Positions 32,705 through 41,022 of a DNA stretch of 64,000 nucleotides are shown here, one piece after another. Numbering within the stretch: the first letter of the stretch is position 1; each line of letters opens with the position of its first letter. Both the position numbers and the translations under genes were made by a program. Origin of the DNA: Segatella copri (GTDB lineage Bacteria > Bacteroidota > Bacteroidia > Bacteroidales > Bacteroidaceae); the NCBI RefSeq assembly GCF_019249655.2, contig NZ_CP137557.1:2327001-2391000 (forward strand), read 5' to 3'. Below the pieces are notes generated by a model. That model made no database searches, was not told where the DNA came from, and was given only the letters and a program-made list of their open reading frames with translations.

Positions 32705-33430
32705 TCATCGCATTTCTTTCAGTTGTTTTGCAAAATCCAGAAACTCCCCACTTGGGAATTTTGCAGATGAAGTCTTCAATTCACTAAGTCGGCTGCTGAT
32801 AGCACCTCGTTTGGATGCCTTTCCCGTACTCTTAGGGGTGAGCAGCTGATTGTCCGCAATAAGTGATACCCAGTTGTGGGGAATCATCTTCTCGATAGAC
32901 AAAGCATACAGCAATTGAAGTACCTGTCGCATGTTGACTACAACCAGAGATTCATCCAACGCACATTTGAAGAATCCGTCCATCGTTTCTTCATCGATAC
33001 CATCTACAAAGAAATTCGACTCATTGGCGAATTTCGTAATGAGTCGAATCTGTTCTGTAGTGAATGAAGCAAGAATGCGAGGGCTTTCAACCACAACTTC
33101 AATGTGGTTGAACTCATAAACCATTGTCTCAAAGTCTCCTTTCTCAAATGAGGACTTGGTGAAGTACTTGGTGACAAGGTCTTTTCTGGTAGTAAGCAAC
33201 TCATACAAGCTGAATACATGCTTGAAATGGTTGCGGACAATCAGCTCCTCGGAAGAGAAGACCGGCAGGTGATAGCTAACAAAGTCGTTGACATATCTGT
33301 CATACAACTTGCCATCATTAAGGATTTCCGACTTGTACTGCTCGTAAGCAGCACGATAGAGTGTCCAAAGCTCATCTTTGGAAAGCTCAATCTCTTGTTT
33401 TGGACAATGATCTGAGCACTGTAAACACAA
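32705..33430 (-). CDS. Uncharacterised ICE protein, possibly frameshifted at its start
   Basis: A 241-residue, mostly helical protein with an N-terminal Cys-rich segment (CLQCSDHCP). The frame has only a TTG start at 33430. An ATG at 33467, with a good frame before it (MSQKNNSSVLSLF), is one base out of frame across the run CTTTTTG. So either a frameshift has broken the gene at this T-run, the count of Ts differs in other strains, or TTG is used. The promoter at 33575 reads into it. No function can be assigned. Confidence 0.55.
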   Translation of the reverse strand: MCLQCSDHCPKQEIELSKDELWTLYRAAYEQYKSEILNDGKLYDRYVNDFVSYHLPVFSSEELIVRNHFKHVFSLYELLTTRKDLVTKYFTKSSFEKGDFETMVYEFNHIEVVVESPRILASFTTEQIRLITKFANESNFFVDGIDEETMDGFFKCALDESLVVVNMRQVLQLLYALSIEKMIPHNWVSLIADNQLLTPKSTGKASKRGAISSRLSELKTSSAKFPSGEFLDFAKQLKEMR

Positions 33431-33501
33431 AAAGAGAGAGCACAGAGGAATTGTTCTTCTGACTCATATTACTTTTTGTTAATGAATAAATTTGAAATAC
33501 G

Positions 33502-33523
33502 CCTGCTTAATGAAGCAGGCGGA
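33502..33523. repeat. Palindromic hairpin in the leader of the 32705-33430 gene
   Basis: CGCCTGCTT and AAGCAGGCG with an AATG loop, a nine-base stem between the promoter and the gene. There is no U-tract in the direction of the gene, so it is more likely a leader hairpin or operator than a terminator. Confidence 0.45.
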
Positions 33524-33574
33524 AATGTGTATTTAACTTGACGTTTATTTATTATGTAAGTCATCATTTCAGTG

Positions 33575-33582
33575 CAAAGATA
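33575..33582 (-). promoter_or_regulatory. Promoter -7 element for the 32705-33430 gene
   Basis: Minus-strand TATCTTTG, an exact TAnnTTTG match, about 108-145 bases upstream of the possible starts. The -33 region is weak. The -7 element alone is not proof of use. Confidence 0.5.
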
Positions 33583-33650
33583 CACTAAAATTGTGCATTC
33601 TATCTGCATTCAGTATAAAAAATAACATCAGTATGATTATTTAGACTATT

Positions 33651-33693
33651 CTCAAAAGAAAAGCCTACATTAGGGAATATCCAATGTAGGCTT
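33651..33693 (-). terminator. Intrinsic terminator of the Xis-like gene
   Basis: Minus strand: AAGCCTACATT pairs with AATGTAGGCTT (33661-33693), followed by TTCTTTTG. Ends the integrase-side operon (34808 down to 33718). Confidence 0.75.
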
Positions 33694-33717
33694 CTGAAAT
33701 TTAGGCTCTTATCCGTC

Positions 33718-34095
33718 CTATAAAGTTCTTCGTTTTGGTCTTTTGCTGAGAATCTGATTAATCTCCATGGTGCTGATAGGAGCCTCTATCTTGCAGCCAG
33801 ATTCTAACCATTTGATAAGGTCATCCCTAAAGAAGGTGTATTTCTTACCCTTCTGATTGACAGGGATTTCTCCGTTCTGTATGTAAGTGTACATAGTGGA
33901 TTTCTTGATTTTAAGAAATTCACAAGCTTCCTTCACATCCATTGGAATATGATCTGACAGGGAAGGTCTTTTAGTTCTGCGTACCTCTTCTCGAATCAGT
34001 TCCATAGACTGGTCAAGAAGATCGAATCTTTTCAGTATCTCTGACAATACTTCCGGTATGTCATTGAATGTTATTTGTCTTTCTTCGTTCTGCAT
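33718..34095 (-). CDS. Xis-like helix-turn-helix protein of the ICE
   Basis: A 125-residue protein with an N-terminal segment DIPEVLSEILKRFDLLDQSM and an excisionase-type HTH (MDVKEACEFLKIKKSTMYTY then IPVNQKGKKYTFFRDDLIKW). It is homologous to the 149-residue protein of the nested element (23600-24049). It is likely an accessory factor for excision of the ICE by the neighbouring integrase. It follows the 244-residue membrane protein gene by 14 bases. Confidence 0.78.
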   Translation of the reverse strand: MQNEERQITFNDIPEVLSEILKRFDLLDQSMELIREEVRRTKRPSLSDHIPMDVKEACEFLKIKKSTMYTYIQNGEIPVNQKGKKYTFFRDDLIKWLESGCKIEAPISTMEINQILSKRPKRRTL

Positions 34096-34109
34096 ATTAA
34101 AAACTTTCT

Positions 34110-34808
34110 TTATTTCTGATGATGAAATTGATAATCATTGTAATCGGGTACATCAATCTCAATTACGCATTTGCCCTTCTGTCTTAATGTACGTCTCATG
34201 CTTTCTACTTCAACATCTTTGAGTTCGGTAGGGAAACATAGCTTTATGAAGGTTGCTCGTTTCTGACCGCTCCAACCAAGGCGTTCTCCAATATTCCAGG
34301 AATAATGCCTGATGTCGAGAGTATTCAAGGTTCCATTTGTCTTCACAGGAACAATACATGATTCAGGGATGTCGTATAGTTTGATGTTCTGGCACAGTAT
34401 CTCCAAATACTCATCTGTCATATATGGCGAAAGTACAGAGTAGGTGTAGTCTTTGACCGCATCATATTTTGAGCTTTCAAGACTATACTGCCTGTTGCGA
34501 TAGCGTTCACGCATTTCTTCTGCTTTCTCCACATCCGATATGGATGGTTCGTTGGAAGAAATACTGTTGTTGATCACGATGTCTCTCACAGCTTGGGGCT
34601 TACGTAAACACATGAATGCACAGACAATGATGGCAAATGATATATAGTAGAATATCATCGGCAAAGAGAAACCGGAATCTGAGTCGGAAACTGTCATCAT
34701 CAGGTTAGCAATCGCTCCATCTATTCTTGGAGCGACTACTATCATAATGATGGTGAGCATATTCGAAATGAGGAGAATCAAGAAGTTCTCTTTTAACTTT
34801 TTAATCAT
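34110..34808 (-). CDS. Two-helix membrane protein between integrase and Xis
   Basis: A 232-residue protein from ATG 34808 (MIKKLKENFLILLIS...), with two transmembrane segments near the N-terminus (LILLISNMLTIIMIVVAPRI; LPMIFYYISFAIIVCAFMCL) and a soluble C-terminal part. The start at 34844 (TTG) is rejected because it overlaps a perfect -7 promoter element at 34842-34849. It is found between the integrase and the Xis-like gene. No function known. Confidence 0.65.
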   Translation of the reverse strand: MIKKLKENFLILLISNMLTIIMIVVAPRIDGAIANLMMTVSDSDSGFSLPMIFYYISFAIIVCAFMCLRKPQAVRDIVINNSISSNEPSISDVEKAEEMRERYRNRQYSLESSKYDAVKDYTYSVLSPYMTDEYLEILCQNIKLYDIPESCIVPVKTNGTLNTLDIRHYSWNIGERLGWSGQKRATFIKLCFPTELKDVEVESMRRTLRQKGKCVIEIDVPDYNDYQFHHQK

Positions 34809-34841
34809 TGCAATTGTTACTTTTTGGAGTTTTTGTGTCTG

Positions 34842-34849
34842 CAAAGATA
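34842..34849 (-). promoter_or_regulatory. Promoter -7 element for the 34808-33718 operon
   Basis: Minus-strand TATCTTTG (34849-34842), a perfect match, 34 bases upstream of the ATG at 34808. The -33 box is weak. Confidence 0.55.
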
Positions 34850-34974
34850 TAGAGAATCTTGCTATTTTCTACTATTTCGTATCAACAAAATGCGCCTCTT
34901 AAACACTATTTATTATTCTGTGTTTCAACGTTTTAAGCGATGTTTTGTTTTCTCTTTTTTGCCGTATTATAATC

Positions 34975-36156
34975 TTATTTTCTCTTATTTGCTTTTGGGC
35001 ACATCTTGCTTTCTGTTGTCTTCACATCGTCTTTCACGTTCGTTAACGTAATTCTGCCTGCTGCCTCACGAGTTTTTGGATTTGCGTGAGAAGCGTAGAT
35101 CTGTGTCGTGCTGACATTCTTATGGTTGAGCAGATGCTGAACTGTATAGATGTCTGTACCAAGTTCGAGCTGCAACGAGGCATACGTATGACGGAAGCAA
35201 TGGAAGGTGATATGCTTTTCGATACCACACTCTTTTAGCCAGTTCTGCATCACACCATACGTCATAGTACGTTTGAAACCTTGGAAGATATATGTTCTGT
35301 TAGTCTTTGGATGGATGAGAGCATATGCATCATCGCCAATTGGAACCTGGGTCTGGCATTTTGTCTTCACACAAATAAAATCCAGATAATATCCACCATC
35401 AGCATAGCTACGGATATTTTCCCATTTCAATCTCAGGATGTCGCTGATACGGAGACCTGTCAGACAAGAGAATAAAGCTGCCTTTCGAACCACCGGAATA
35501 GAACATTCTGTGTTGTACATTCTTCTAACTTCCTCCAATGTAAGACTTTGCTTCACTGGCGTTGTACATGAAATGTTTTCCAAAAGGCTGGCAAGATCAT
35601 CTGTCAATCTACGCTCACGGTATGCCTTTGTCAAGACCTGCTTGAACACATTCCAATAGGCTGATGCCGTATTTCTGGAAATAGACTTCTTGATAACATG
35701 TCCACCTCTTGATGACACTTTGGTATCAAGGAGATATTCCATATACTTGTTACAGTAAAGAACATCAAGCATCTCAAATGTACATTTGCCTTTACAGAAC
35801 TTCTCGAAATGCTTGTAGGCTGCATCACACTTCACATAGTTGCGATTGACCATATTTCTGAAATATCCGAGAAAGTCCTCCTTCAATCTGTCACGGTTGA
35901 AGAAATCATACTTCTCATCGAGAACATCAATGTACACCTTACAACGAATAGCTTCTGCCTTGGCGAGAATCTTGTCGTTGTAGAGCTTCTGCTGCTTGTT
36001 GGCAGGATCGGCATAAATGTACATGCCAAGTGAGCGACGGCGTATCAACTCCATCGTCTCCGGGTCTCTATATCCTGGCCAAAAGTCCAGAAAAAGTGAC
36101 TTTGTTCCGTTGCGTCTGTCACGCATACGGAGCTTAACGGTTTTACATACTTGCAT
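34975..36156 (-). CDS. int: Tyrosine integrase of the ICE
   Basis: A 393-residue tyrosine recombinase from ATG 36156 (MQVCKTVKLRMRD...). An in-frame extension to 36195 is unlikely. Catalytic residues: Arg in TGLRISDILRLKWENI, His/Arg in HCFRHTYASLQLELG, His in LLNHKNVSTTQ, Tyr in TTQIYASHA. It closely resembles the mobilizable element's integrase throughout, including the KSLFLDFWPGYRDPET arm-binding domain. It lies 51 bases below the multi-HTH gene. Confidence 0.9.
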   Translation of the reverse strand: MQVCKTVKLRMRDRRNGTKSLFLDFWPGYRDPETMELIRRRSLGMYIYADPANKQQKLYNDKILAKAEAIRCKVYIDVLDEKYDFFNRDRLKEDFLGYFRNMVNRNYVKCDAAYKHFEKFCKGKCTFEMLDVLYCNKYMEYLLDTKVSSRGGHVIKKSISRNTASAYWNVFKQVLTKAYRERRLTDDLASLLENISCTTPVKQSLTLEEVRRMYNTECSIPVVRKAALFSCLTGLRISDILRLKWENIRSYADGGYYLDFICVKTKCQTQVPIGDDAYALIHPKTNRTYIFQGFKRTMTYGVMQNWLKECGIEKHITFHCFRHTYASLQLELGTDIYTVQHLLNHKNVSTTQIYASHANPKTREAAGRITLTNVKDDVKTTESKMCPKANKRK

Positions 36157-36245
36157 AATATATCTGATTTTTGTATTAATAAAATTCGGTTGCAAAATTC
36201 CTAAATGATACTACATTGACAGCAGTAAAGAGAAAGTAAATCATA

Positions 36246-37754
36246 CTATTCAGTATAATCTGTTTTCAAATCATCATTTTTGAAACGTTTTTCCATGAGT
36301 CTGTCGAATTCTTCTTTTCTAAAGAACATGAATTGCCCCTTCTTTACTTTAGTGACTTTGTAATGCTTGACGTAATAATGTACAATATCCTTTGTCATTC
36401 CATACTTCTTCATTGCTTCTTCTACGGAATAGTAGCGTTCTCTTCCTTCGAAATATCCAGTCTTCAGCACCTGGATGTGCTGCTTTGAATAGTAGGTTAC
36501 TCCATATTCAACTTTTGAAGGTATCTTATGCCGGTGGATGAATGAACGTACTGCGTCATGCGTCATCTTGTAGGTATCTCTCATCTCTTCAGGAGTGATC
36601 CAGTCATTTATATCCGCATACTTATGCTTTTGATTATACAGGATATCAATGGCCTTCTTCTCATAGAAGTTGAAATTTTTAAGAGCTATTTTAGGAGTTT
36701 TGTTCTCTCTGGTCATCACACCGACATGCTTGATGGTGATCTTGAACATTTCTGCCACTTCCTCAGTTGAGTAATATCCTTCTGGAGTAGGAGGACATGC
36801 TCTCTCCTGTGCTTTTGGTTGGAAGATGACACGTTCTGTACCATCCAAGTTCTCAACTTTCTTGGTGTTGCCCATTCGCTGTTGAGTAATCTTGTCGAAG
36901 TCGGTTCTATATATCATCGTGAACTTACCTCGCTTCTCAGTCCTTACATCATAATTTTTAAGAGTGTAGCTAATCTGATCCTTTGTTAGGCCATACTTTT
37001 CTGAAATCTCTTCGTAAGTGTACCAGTCCGGATCTACCTCATTGCCTTTTTGCTTGATACTATCAATATGTATCTTGGAATAGTAAGCCTTACCATTACG
37101 GTTAACTCTTGGTACCTTATGATAAGTAACAAAACTCATTGCATTAGTTCGAGTCATACCATACATGTCCATCACCTGATCCATTGTATAGTAGTTGTCG
37201 AGATTGATTTCTTCAAGAAGGTCTGCAAACTTTGCATCAACTGCCTTTTTACTGAAGAAGGTGTTACGTCCTACATAGACTTTTGGAATACCCAAACGGT
37301 CACAGCGTCCCCATACGGCCTTGCGACCGATATTATATTTCTCCATGATTTCACGCAAAGTATAGTACTCCTGGTCATCTTTGCGTTTATAGCTTTTCTT
37401 CTTGTATGCACCAGCTTCCTCAAAGTATTTATCAAGATCTTCACGACGAACATATGTCTTACGTCGTAGTCTGACAGCTTTGAGTGTTCCAGAGTAAAAG
37501 CATCGATACACAGTAGTAACACTAACACCAAGAAGAAATGCAACATCTGAAGGTGTCAAGAAAGGTCGAGAAGCGATTTCCAGACTTTGCAAATTCTGAG
37601 CATCGTCCTTCTTACTTTCTCTTGCTTTTTTCTTTTTCTCAGCTTCTTTCTTCCGATGCACAACACGAGCACACCTCTTGGAGCAATACTTATTTGTGAT
37701 TTTGGTAGCAATGAACTCTTCACCACATACCTCACATTTTCTTAAAATCCTCAT
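36246..37754 (-). CDS. Seven-HTH zinc-ribbon regulator at the ICE right end
   Basis: A 502-residue protein. The N-terminus has a zinc-binding pattern (C7, C10, C24, C28: CEVCGEEF...YCSKRC), a Lys-rich linker, and seven repeats of an excisionase/MerR-like HTH at about residues 63-112, 129-178, 186-236, 244-293, 326-372, 383-430 and 440-490. The repeats share a Tyr/Trp-Tyr start and an aromatic-Tyr end (for example WYTYEEISEKYGLTKDQISY, YYSVEEAMKKYGMTKDIVHY). Each HTH could contact one DNA site, so the protein could wrap a long att or operator array. It lies at the outer right end of the ICE, next to the integrase. Confidence 0.78.
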   Translation of the reverse strand: MRILRKCEVCGEEFIATKITNKYCSKRCARVVHRKKEAEKKKKARESKKDDAQNLQSLEIASRPFLTPSDVAFLLGVSVTTVYRCFYSGTLKAVRLRRKTYVRREDLDKYFEEAGAYKKKSYKRKDDQEYYTLREIMEKYNIGRKAVWGRCDRLGIPKVYVGRNTFFSKKAVDAKFADLLEEINLDNYYTMDQVMDMYGMTRTNAMSFVTYHKVPRVNRNGKAYYSKIHIDSIKQKGNEVDPDWYTYEEISEKYGLTKDQISYTLKNYDVRTEKRGKFTMIYRTDFDKITQQRMGNTKKVENLDGTERVIFQPKAQERACPPTPEGYYSTEEVAEMFKITIKHVGVMTRENKTPKIALKNFNFYEKKAIDILYNQKHKYADINDWITPEEMRDTYKMTHDAVRSFIHRHKIPSKVEYGVTYYSKQHIQVLKTGYFEGRERYYSVEEAMKKYGMTKDIVHYYVKHYKVTKVKKGQFMFFRKEEFDRLMEKRFKNDDLKTDYTE

Positions 37755-37794
37755 TTTTGTTTGCTATTTAGTACCCTATGAGTCCCCCTAATTC

Positions 37795-37831
37795 TTTTGC
37801 AGCAATTTTCACGTTTTTGCAGCAATTTTCA
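37795..37831. repeat. 17-bp direct repeat pair near the ICE right end
   Basis: TTTTGCAGCAATTTTCA occurs at 37795-37811 and again at 37815-37831, a 20-base period. GGTGTCCAA also repeats at 37836-37844 and 37890-37898. No gene lies between 37755 and 38083. These are candidate integrase or multi-HTH binding sites beside the element end. Confidence 0.6.
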
Positions 37832-38014
37832 TGATGGTGTCCAACATGAGAAATGTCGGTCACTGGAAAGGTTTGCAGAATTTGCAATTGGTGTCCAAAA
37901 ATAGAATTTTGGCTTTCCATTTTCTCACAGAATTGAGGGCCACGAATGAAATTTGAGCCAAAAATACACCAAAATATTGGTTTCAGCAAATTACAAATGG
38001 AATGTGTTAAGACG

Positions 38015-38040
38015 AAAAAAGCCACCTAAGTAGGTGGCTT
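38015..38040 (-). terminator. Intrinsic terminator of mnmE
   Basis: Minus strand GCCACCT-ACTT-AGGTGGC (38038-38021) followed by TTTTTTCG. It lies 44 bases below the mnmE stop and marks the chromosome side of the ICE boundary. Confidence 0.85.
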
Positions 38041-38083
38041 GCAAGCAGTTATAAAAATGTTCGTTTTAGTGCTGTCCAGGGGG

Positions 38084-39547
38084 TTACTTTCCGATGCAAA
38101 AGTGCTTGAAGATGTTATTCAGCGTTTCCTGGCTACTTATCTGTCCGCCAGTGATTTCGCCCAGCTCTTCCAATGCCATCTTGAGGTCTTCGGCGATGAT
38201 GTCGCCGCTCATGCCGGCATCCATCGACTCCAATACTCGCTGCAGACTTTCGTTGGCTTTCGTCAACGCCTCGTAGTGGCGGGCATTCGTTATGATGACA
38301 TCGTTCTCCGTAATCTCTGGAACATTGGCAATCTTTACCAGACTTTCCTTGAGACCATCCATGTTGTAACCCAACTTGGCACTCATCGGAACTATGTTGA
38401 GTGTCTTCAATGGTTTTCCGCTACACTGGCTTTGGAACGCATTGAACGAGTTGAGACTTTCCGTCATAGCGTTGAATCCATTGATATTCTCTTCATCATA
38501 CTCCGTGATGTCGTCAAACTTGTTGATACCTAAGATTATATTCGGGCAGTCGTAGTCATTAATAATCTCCATAAACTCGTCCATGTCTTTATCCTGCTGG
38601 TCATCATCAGTGCTTCCGTCGATGAGATAGATGAGAATCTTGGCTTCCTTCATCTTCTGATAGGTGCGCTCTATGCCCAGCTGCTCCACCTTGTCGTCGG
38701 TGGATCGGATTCCTGCCGTGTCGATGAAGCGGAAGGTAATGCCGTCTATGTCTGTAGTGTCCTCAATGACGTCGCGCGTAGTACCGTGGATTTCGCTTAC
38801 GATGGCTTTGTCATCTTGCAGCAGACGGTTGAGAAGAGTGCTCTTGCCAGCGTTGGTCTTGCCCACGATGGCTACAGGGATGCCTTGCTTCAGGGCGTTG
38901 CCGGTTTCGAAGGAGTGGGCGAGGGCGGTTATCTTCTTCTCTATTTCCTCGGCCAGGGCGTGGAGCTCTGTGCGGTCGGCAAACTCCAGGTCCTCATGGT
39001 CGCTGAAATCCAGTTCCAGTTCGAGGAGTGAGGTCATTTTGAGGAGTTTTTCACGAAGGGTGGAGAGCTCGTTGCTGAAGTGACCCTTCAGTTGGCTCAT
39101 CGCCATCTGGTGGGTTGCCTTGTTGGTGGAGGCGATGAGGTCGGCAACGGCTTCTGCCTGCGAGAGGTCCATCTTGCCGTTCATGAAGGCACGGCGGGTG
39201 TATTCGCCCGGTTGTGCGTGGCGGCAACCTGCCTGTATCAGGCACTGCATCACTTGCTGCAGAATGTATCTGCTGCCGTGGCATGAAATCTCGGTGGAGT
39301 CTTCGCCGGTGTAGCTGTGGGGTGCCTTGAAGACACTTACCATTACATCGTCGATGGTGTTGCCGTTTTTATCTTTTATTTCTCCGTAGTGGAGGGTGTT
39401 GGGCTTGGCATCGGTCAGGGATTTGCCGCTGGCTGCGGTGAAAACCTGGTCGGTGATGGTAATGGCGTTATTGCCACTGAGTCGGATGATTCCGATGGCG
39501 CCGCCAGCTGGGGTTGCCAGGGCGCAGATACATTCTTCTTGATTCAT
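38084..39547 (-). CDS. mnmE: tRNA U34 modification GTPase MnmE
   Basis: A 487-residue GTPase that, with MnmG, installs the carboxymethylaminomethyl group on the wobble uridine of some tRNAs. The N-terminal domain starts IGIIRLSGNNAI. The G domain has GKTNAGKSTLLN (G1), DTAG (G3) and NKFD (G4). The C-terminus ends in FKHFCIGK, the conserved C-I-G-K motif. Length is slightly above the usual 455. It is at the right boundary of the ICE and has its own terminator. Confidence 0.95.
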   Translation of the reverse strand: MNQEECICALATPAGGAIGIIRLSGNNAITITDQVFTAASGKSLTDAKPNTLHYGEIKDKNGNTIDDVMVSVFKAPHSYTGEDSTEISCHGSRYILQQVMQCLIQAGCRHAQPGEYTRRAFMNGKMDLSQAEAVADLIASTNKATHQMAMSQLKGHFSNELSTLREKLLKMTSLLELELDFSDHEDLEFADRTELHALAEEIEKKITALAHSFETGNALKQGIPVAIVGKTNAGKSTLLNRLLQDDKAIVSEIHGTTRDVIEDTTDIDGITFRFIDTAGIRSTDDKVEQLGIERTYQKMKEAKILIYLIDGSTDDDQQDKDMDEFMEIINDYDCPNIILGINKFDDITEYDEENINGFNAMTESLNSFNAFQSQCSGKPLKTLNIVPMSAKLGYNMDGLKESLVKIANVPEITENDVIITNARHYEALTKANESLQRVLESMDAGMSGDIIAEDLKMALEELGEITGGQISSQETLNNIFKHFCIGK

Positions 39548-39559
39548 TTTTCTTTTACT

Positions 39560-40432
39560 TTAAATTCTATCTAATACTACTTTTATCAAGTTGTCGATGG
39601 TGCTCTTGTAGCCCGTGTTGGCCTTCTTTGTGCGGCGGTTGGCGATGACCATGCAGCAGGTTAATGCCTTGTGGCCCAAGAGGAGGGATAGGCCGGCTAG
39701 GGCGGAGCTCTCCATCTCGAAGTTGTTGATGCGCAGTCCGTTATGCTCGAATGCTTCTATCTTTGCATTAAGCTCTGGGTCAGCGAGTGGGGCACGCAGT
39801 TCTCTGCCTTGCGGACCGTAGAAACCGCCGCAGGCGATGGTGATTCCTCGTACCATATCGTCGCCGGCTATCTGATTGAGCAGTTCCGGGTCGTTATCTA
39901 CACAGTATGGATTGCCTATCTGGTCCATCCATTTTACCTGGCGCTTGAACTCTGCCTCTGTTTCGAGGTCGCAGATTTCGTTGCGGCGGGCGTAGAAGTT
40001 GATGAGGCCGTCGAAGCCGATGCTCTTCTGCGATGCTACGAAGGTTCCGGCTGGGCATTCTGGCTGCAGACCGCCGCAGGTGCCGATGCGCACGAGGGTG
40101 AGGGTGGTGTGCTCGGGTTTCTCGGTGCGGGTGGTGAAGTCGATGTTCTTCAAGGCATCGAGTTCGTTGACCACGATATCGATGTTGTCGCAGCCGATTC
40201 CGGTGCTCTGCACGGTGATTCGCTTGCCTTTATAGGTTCCGGTGATGGCGTGGAACTCTCGGCTTGAAACCTCGCATTCCTGCTCCTCGAAGTGGGATGC
40301 TACGAGGGCTACGCGGCCTGGGTCGCCTACTAGGATTACTTTATCTGCCACTTGTTCTGGGCGGAGGTGGAGGTGGAAGCAGCTTCCATCCTCATTGATA
40401 ATCAATTCTGATTCTGCAAAATACTTGCTCAT
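39560..40432 (-). CDS. Nucleoside phosphorylase (uridine phosphorylase-like)
   Basis: A 290-residue PNP/UDP-family phosphorylase that splits nucleosides to base and ribose-1-phosphate, in nucleoside salvage. Family features: VGDPGRVALVASHFE, the phosphate-binding RIGTCGGL, and NNFEMESSALAGLS near the C-terminus with its Met-Glu-Ser ribose contact. Whether it prefers uridine or purines cannot be read from the sequence. Its promoter is at 40513-40520. It is twelve bases upstream of mnmE. Confidence 0.85.
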   Translation of the reverse strand: MSKYFAESELIINEDGSCFHLHLRPEQVADKVILVGDPGRVALVASHFEEQECEVSSREFHAITGTYKGKRITVQSTGIGCDNIDIVVNELDALKNIDFTTRTEKPEHTTLTLVRIGTCGGLQPECPAGTFVASQKSIGFDGLINFYARRNEICDLETEAEFKRQVKWMDQIGNPYCVDNDPELLNQIAGDDMVRGITIACGGFYGPQGRELRAPLADPELNAKIEAFEHNGLRINNFEMESSALAGLSLLLGHKALTCCMVIANRRTKKANTGYKSTIDNLIKVVLDRI

Positions 40433-40512
40433 GGTTATTACTAATTAAGTTCGACTTATATAGCACATGTTTTTATCTTGTGCATTTCTTTTTATTACTT
40501 ATTTCAAGAACA

Positions 40513-40520
40513 CAAAGATA
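40513..40520 (-). promoter_or_regulatory. Promoter -7 element for the nucleoside phosphorylase gene
   Basis: Minus-strand TATCTTTG, a perfect TAnnTTTG match, about 80 bases upstream of the start at 40432. Confidence 0.55.
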
Positions 40521-40574
40521 CAAATATTTTTCAGAATATCCGAAATTCGTTAGAAATGTTTAACAAATAAAAAA

Positions 40575-40960
40575 CTTCATCGTATTTTTTTTCTTCATCG
40601 GATTTTTTCATCGAATTTTTTCATCGAATTTTCTTCATCGGATTACGCGGAGTTAACGGAACATTCTTGCTCTACGGATTACGCACGGAATTTAAACGGA
40701 TTTGGCCTTGCGGCCATTGGGCTAGCGCGTAATCATTGCTCTAGCACGTGATCATAGCTCTAGCCCGTAGCTATAAGCCTCTTAGTGCAAGCTTTAGGGG
40801 GTATCGCCACGACCGTAAGGTCGAGTTTCCGTTTAAAATCCGTGCGTAATCCGAGGAGGCGGTTAAGGTTCCGATTCATCCGCATAATCCGATGAAGAAA
40901 AAACAATGAAGAAAAACAATGAAGAAAAACAATGAAGAAAATGAAATGAAGAAAATGAAA
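40575..40960. repeat. Composite inverted-repeat element, about 385 bp
   Basis: Nested inverted arms: TTCTTCATCGGATTACGCGG (40631-40650) against CCGCATAATCCGATGAAGAA (40880-40899), and GGATTACGCACGGAA (40676-40690) against its near complement (40829-40852). The outer flanks are tandem: TTCATCG units before, and ATGAAGAAAAAC units after. Between the arms, three imperfect direct copies beginning GGCTAGCGCG, GCTCTAGCAC and GCTCTAGCCC lie near 40730-40790. No gene was found. It has no transposase and may be a non-autonomous or structural repeat. Confidence 0.7.
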
Positions 40961-40992
40961 TAGGGTGTGTCATAAGTCAATGACGCACCCTA
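40961..40992. terminator. Bidirectional-looking terminator hairpin
   Basis: TAGGGTG...TGTCAT pairs with ATGACG...CACCCTA, with an A/T-rich tail on both sides. It ends the minus-strand UPF0210 operon and may also end transcription from the left. Confidence 0.7.
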
Positions 40993-41022
40993 TTTCTAGC
41001 TATTATATCTTGAAAATCCTGC

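Larger units (their letters stand above)
1..37900. mobile_element. Integrative conjugative element (right part), Bacteroides tra type
   Basis: Almost every gene from 1 to 37754 is on the minus strand and belongs to conjugation, recombination or element replication. A tyrosine integrase (34975-36156) and a multi-HTH regulator (36246-37754) mark the right end, and mnmE with its terminator at 38015-38040 is the first chromosomal gene. The exact right boundary lies between 37755 and about 38014; a paired 17-bp direct repeat at 37795-37831 is the best landmark. The left end is outside the window. VirB4 and the coupling protein are both broken, so self-transfer is probably lost unless the insertions can be removed. 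Confidence 0.85.

Noticed and set aside
37768-38025. Minus-strand ORF of 85 codons at the ICE right end
   Set aside because: It spans the repeats and the mnmE terminator, has poor coding character and no homology.
37755-38083. A tRNA gene as ICE attachment site
   Set aside because: No cloverleaf or tRNA-like sequence is present; only repeats and the mnmE terminator.
40575-40960. CRISPR-like array
   Set aside because: The repeats are inverted or of variable length with no regular spacers and no cas genes.
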